From the NCBI GenBank assembly GCA_022790905.1, contig JAAVYC010000118.1:1-6137 (forward strand): a stretch of 6,137 bases of DNA, given 5' to 3'. Both the position numbers and the translations under genes were made by a program. Each line of letters opens with the position of its first letter. The first letter of the stretch is position 1. Of this stretch, positions 6,046-6,137 are shown piece after piece. Source of the stretch: Lachnospiraceae bacterium. GTDB taxonomy: Bacteria > Bacillota > Clostridia > Lachnospirales > Lachnospiraceae. A model generated the notes under the pieces. It was not told where the DNA came from. It searched no databases and saw only the letters and a program-made list of their open reading frames with translations.

Positions 6046-6075
6046 ATTGTAATTCAAAAAAATTTATATTACAAT
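6046..6075. repeat. 8 bp dyad just upstream of the sigma-G-like promoter
   Basis: ATTGTAAT (6046-6053) and its exact inverse ATTACAAT (6068-6075) flank a 14-base AT-only-but-two spacer with a run of seven A. The centre-to-centre distance is 22 bases, two helix turns, which suits a dimeric DNA-binding protein. The near arm ends 9 bases upstream of the -35 element. No specific regulator is recognised, and in such AT-rich DNA chance cannot be excluded. Confidence 0.4.
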
Positions 6076-6078
6076 CTT

Positions 6079-6107
6079 ACTGTAAAAGCATATTTAGCTT
6101 TTATAGT
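6079..6107. repeat. 11 bp inverted repeat (hairpin) in the upstream gap
   Basis: Arms ACTGTAAAAGC (6079-6089) and GCTTTTATAGT (6097-6107) pair over 11 positions around a 7-base loop. One pair is G-U in plus-strand RNA and a C-A mismatch in minus-strand RNA. Neither side has a directly adjoining T run, so it is not a typical terminator. It may belong to the 3' end of a gene beyond the window. Nothing else was recognised from 6108 to the window end. Confidence 0.4.
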
Positions 6108-6137
6108 TATACCCCTTATTAATTATTTATACTCCCC

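Noticed and set aside
6046..6107. Possible CRISPR-like or attachment-site repeats in the AT-rich right end
   Set aside because: Only single inverted repeats are present, with no regular direct repeats and spacers, and no integrase gene or tRNA-end duplication nearby.

Overview
The window reads as chromosomal DNA of a low-GC, endospore-forming Firmicute, most likely a member of the Clostridia such as Lachnospiraceae. The basis is the AT-rich sequence, strong AGGAGG ribosome sites, consensus sigma-A promoters, the rdgB-metallophosphoesterase pair, a papain-like protease with a lectin-like tail, and a promoter of the forespore sigma-G type. The family assignment is inference; no marker gene fixes it. 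Every gene seen lies on the minus strand, so transcription runs from right to left.

Right end (about 5640-6137). A 61-codon gene (5743-5928) encodes an extreme Asn/Ser/Ala-rich protein with no aromatic or branched aliphatic residues. It has a near-perfect Shine-Dalgarno, a sigma-G-like promoter (TGAATA, 17 bp, GATACTA) and a 14-15 bp intrinsic terminator, so it looks like a self-contained monocistronic unit expressed in the forespore. It is the least ordinary item here and could be a small spore protein without the usual SASP motifs. Upstream of its promoter are an 8 bp dyad and an AT-rich hairpin.

Centre (234-5636). A single-domain rhodanese is followed by a tight operon of five genes: a THUMP-containing rRNA methyltransferase, an exported or membrane-anchored papain-like (C1A) protease, a membrane-anchored N-acetylmuramoyl-L-alanine amidase, RdgB (XTP/dITP pyrophosphatase) and a YfcE/MJ0936-type phosphoesterase. 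Junctions are a 4-base overlap (TTGA, with a TTG start) and gaps of 9, 10 and 18 bases. A sigma-A promoter with a perfect TTGACA lies just before the methyltransferase. The operon combines RNA modification and nucleotide-pool cleaning in the cytoplasm with two enzymes that should act on the cell envelope or spore coat side.

Left end (1-233). A perfect-consensus sigma-A promoter (TTGACA, 17 bp, TATAAT) drives tRNA-Pro(TGG) and, four bases later, tRNA-Gly(TCC), which is cut by the window edge. No clear terminator separates the operon from this promoter.

No insertion sequence, CRISPR array, phage gene or pseudogene was seen.
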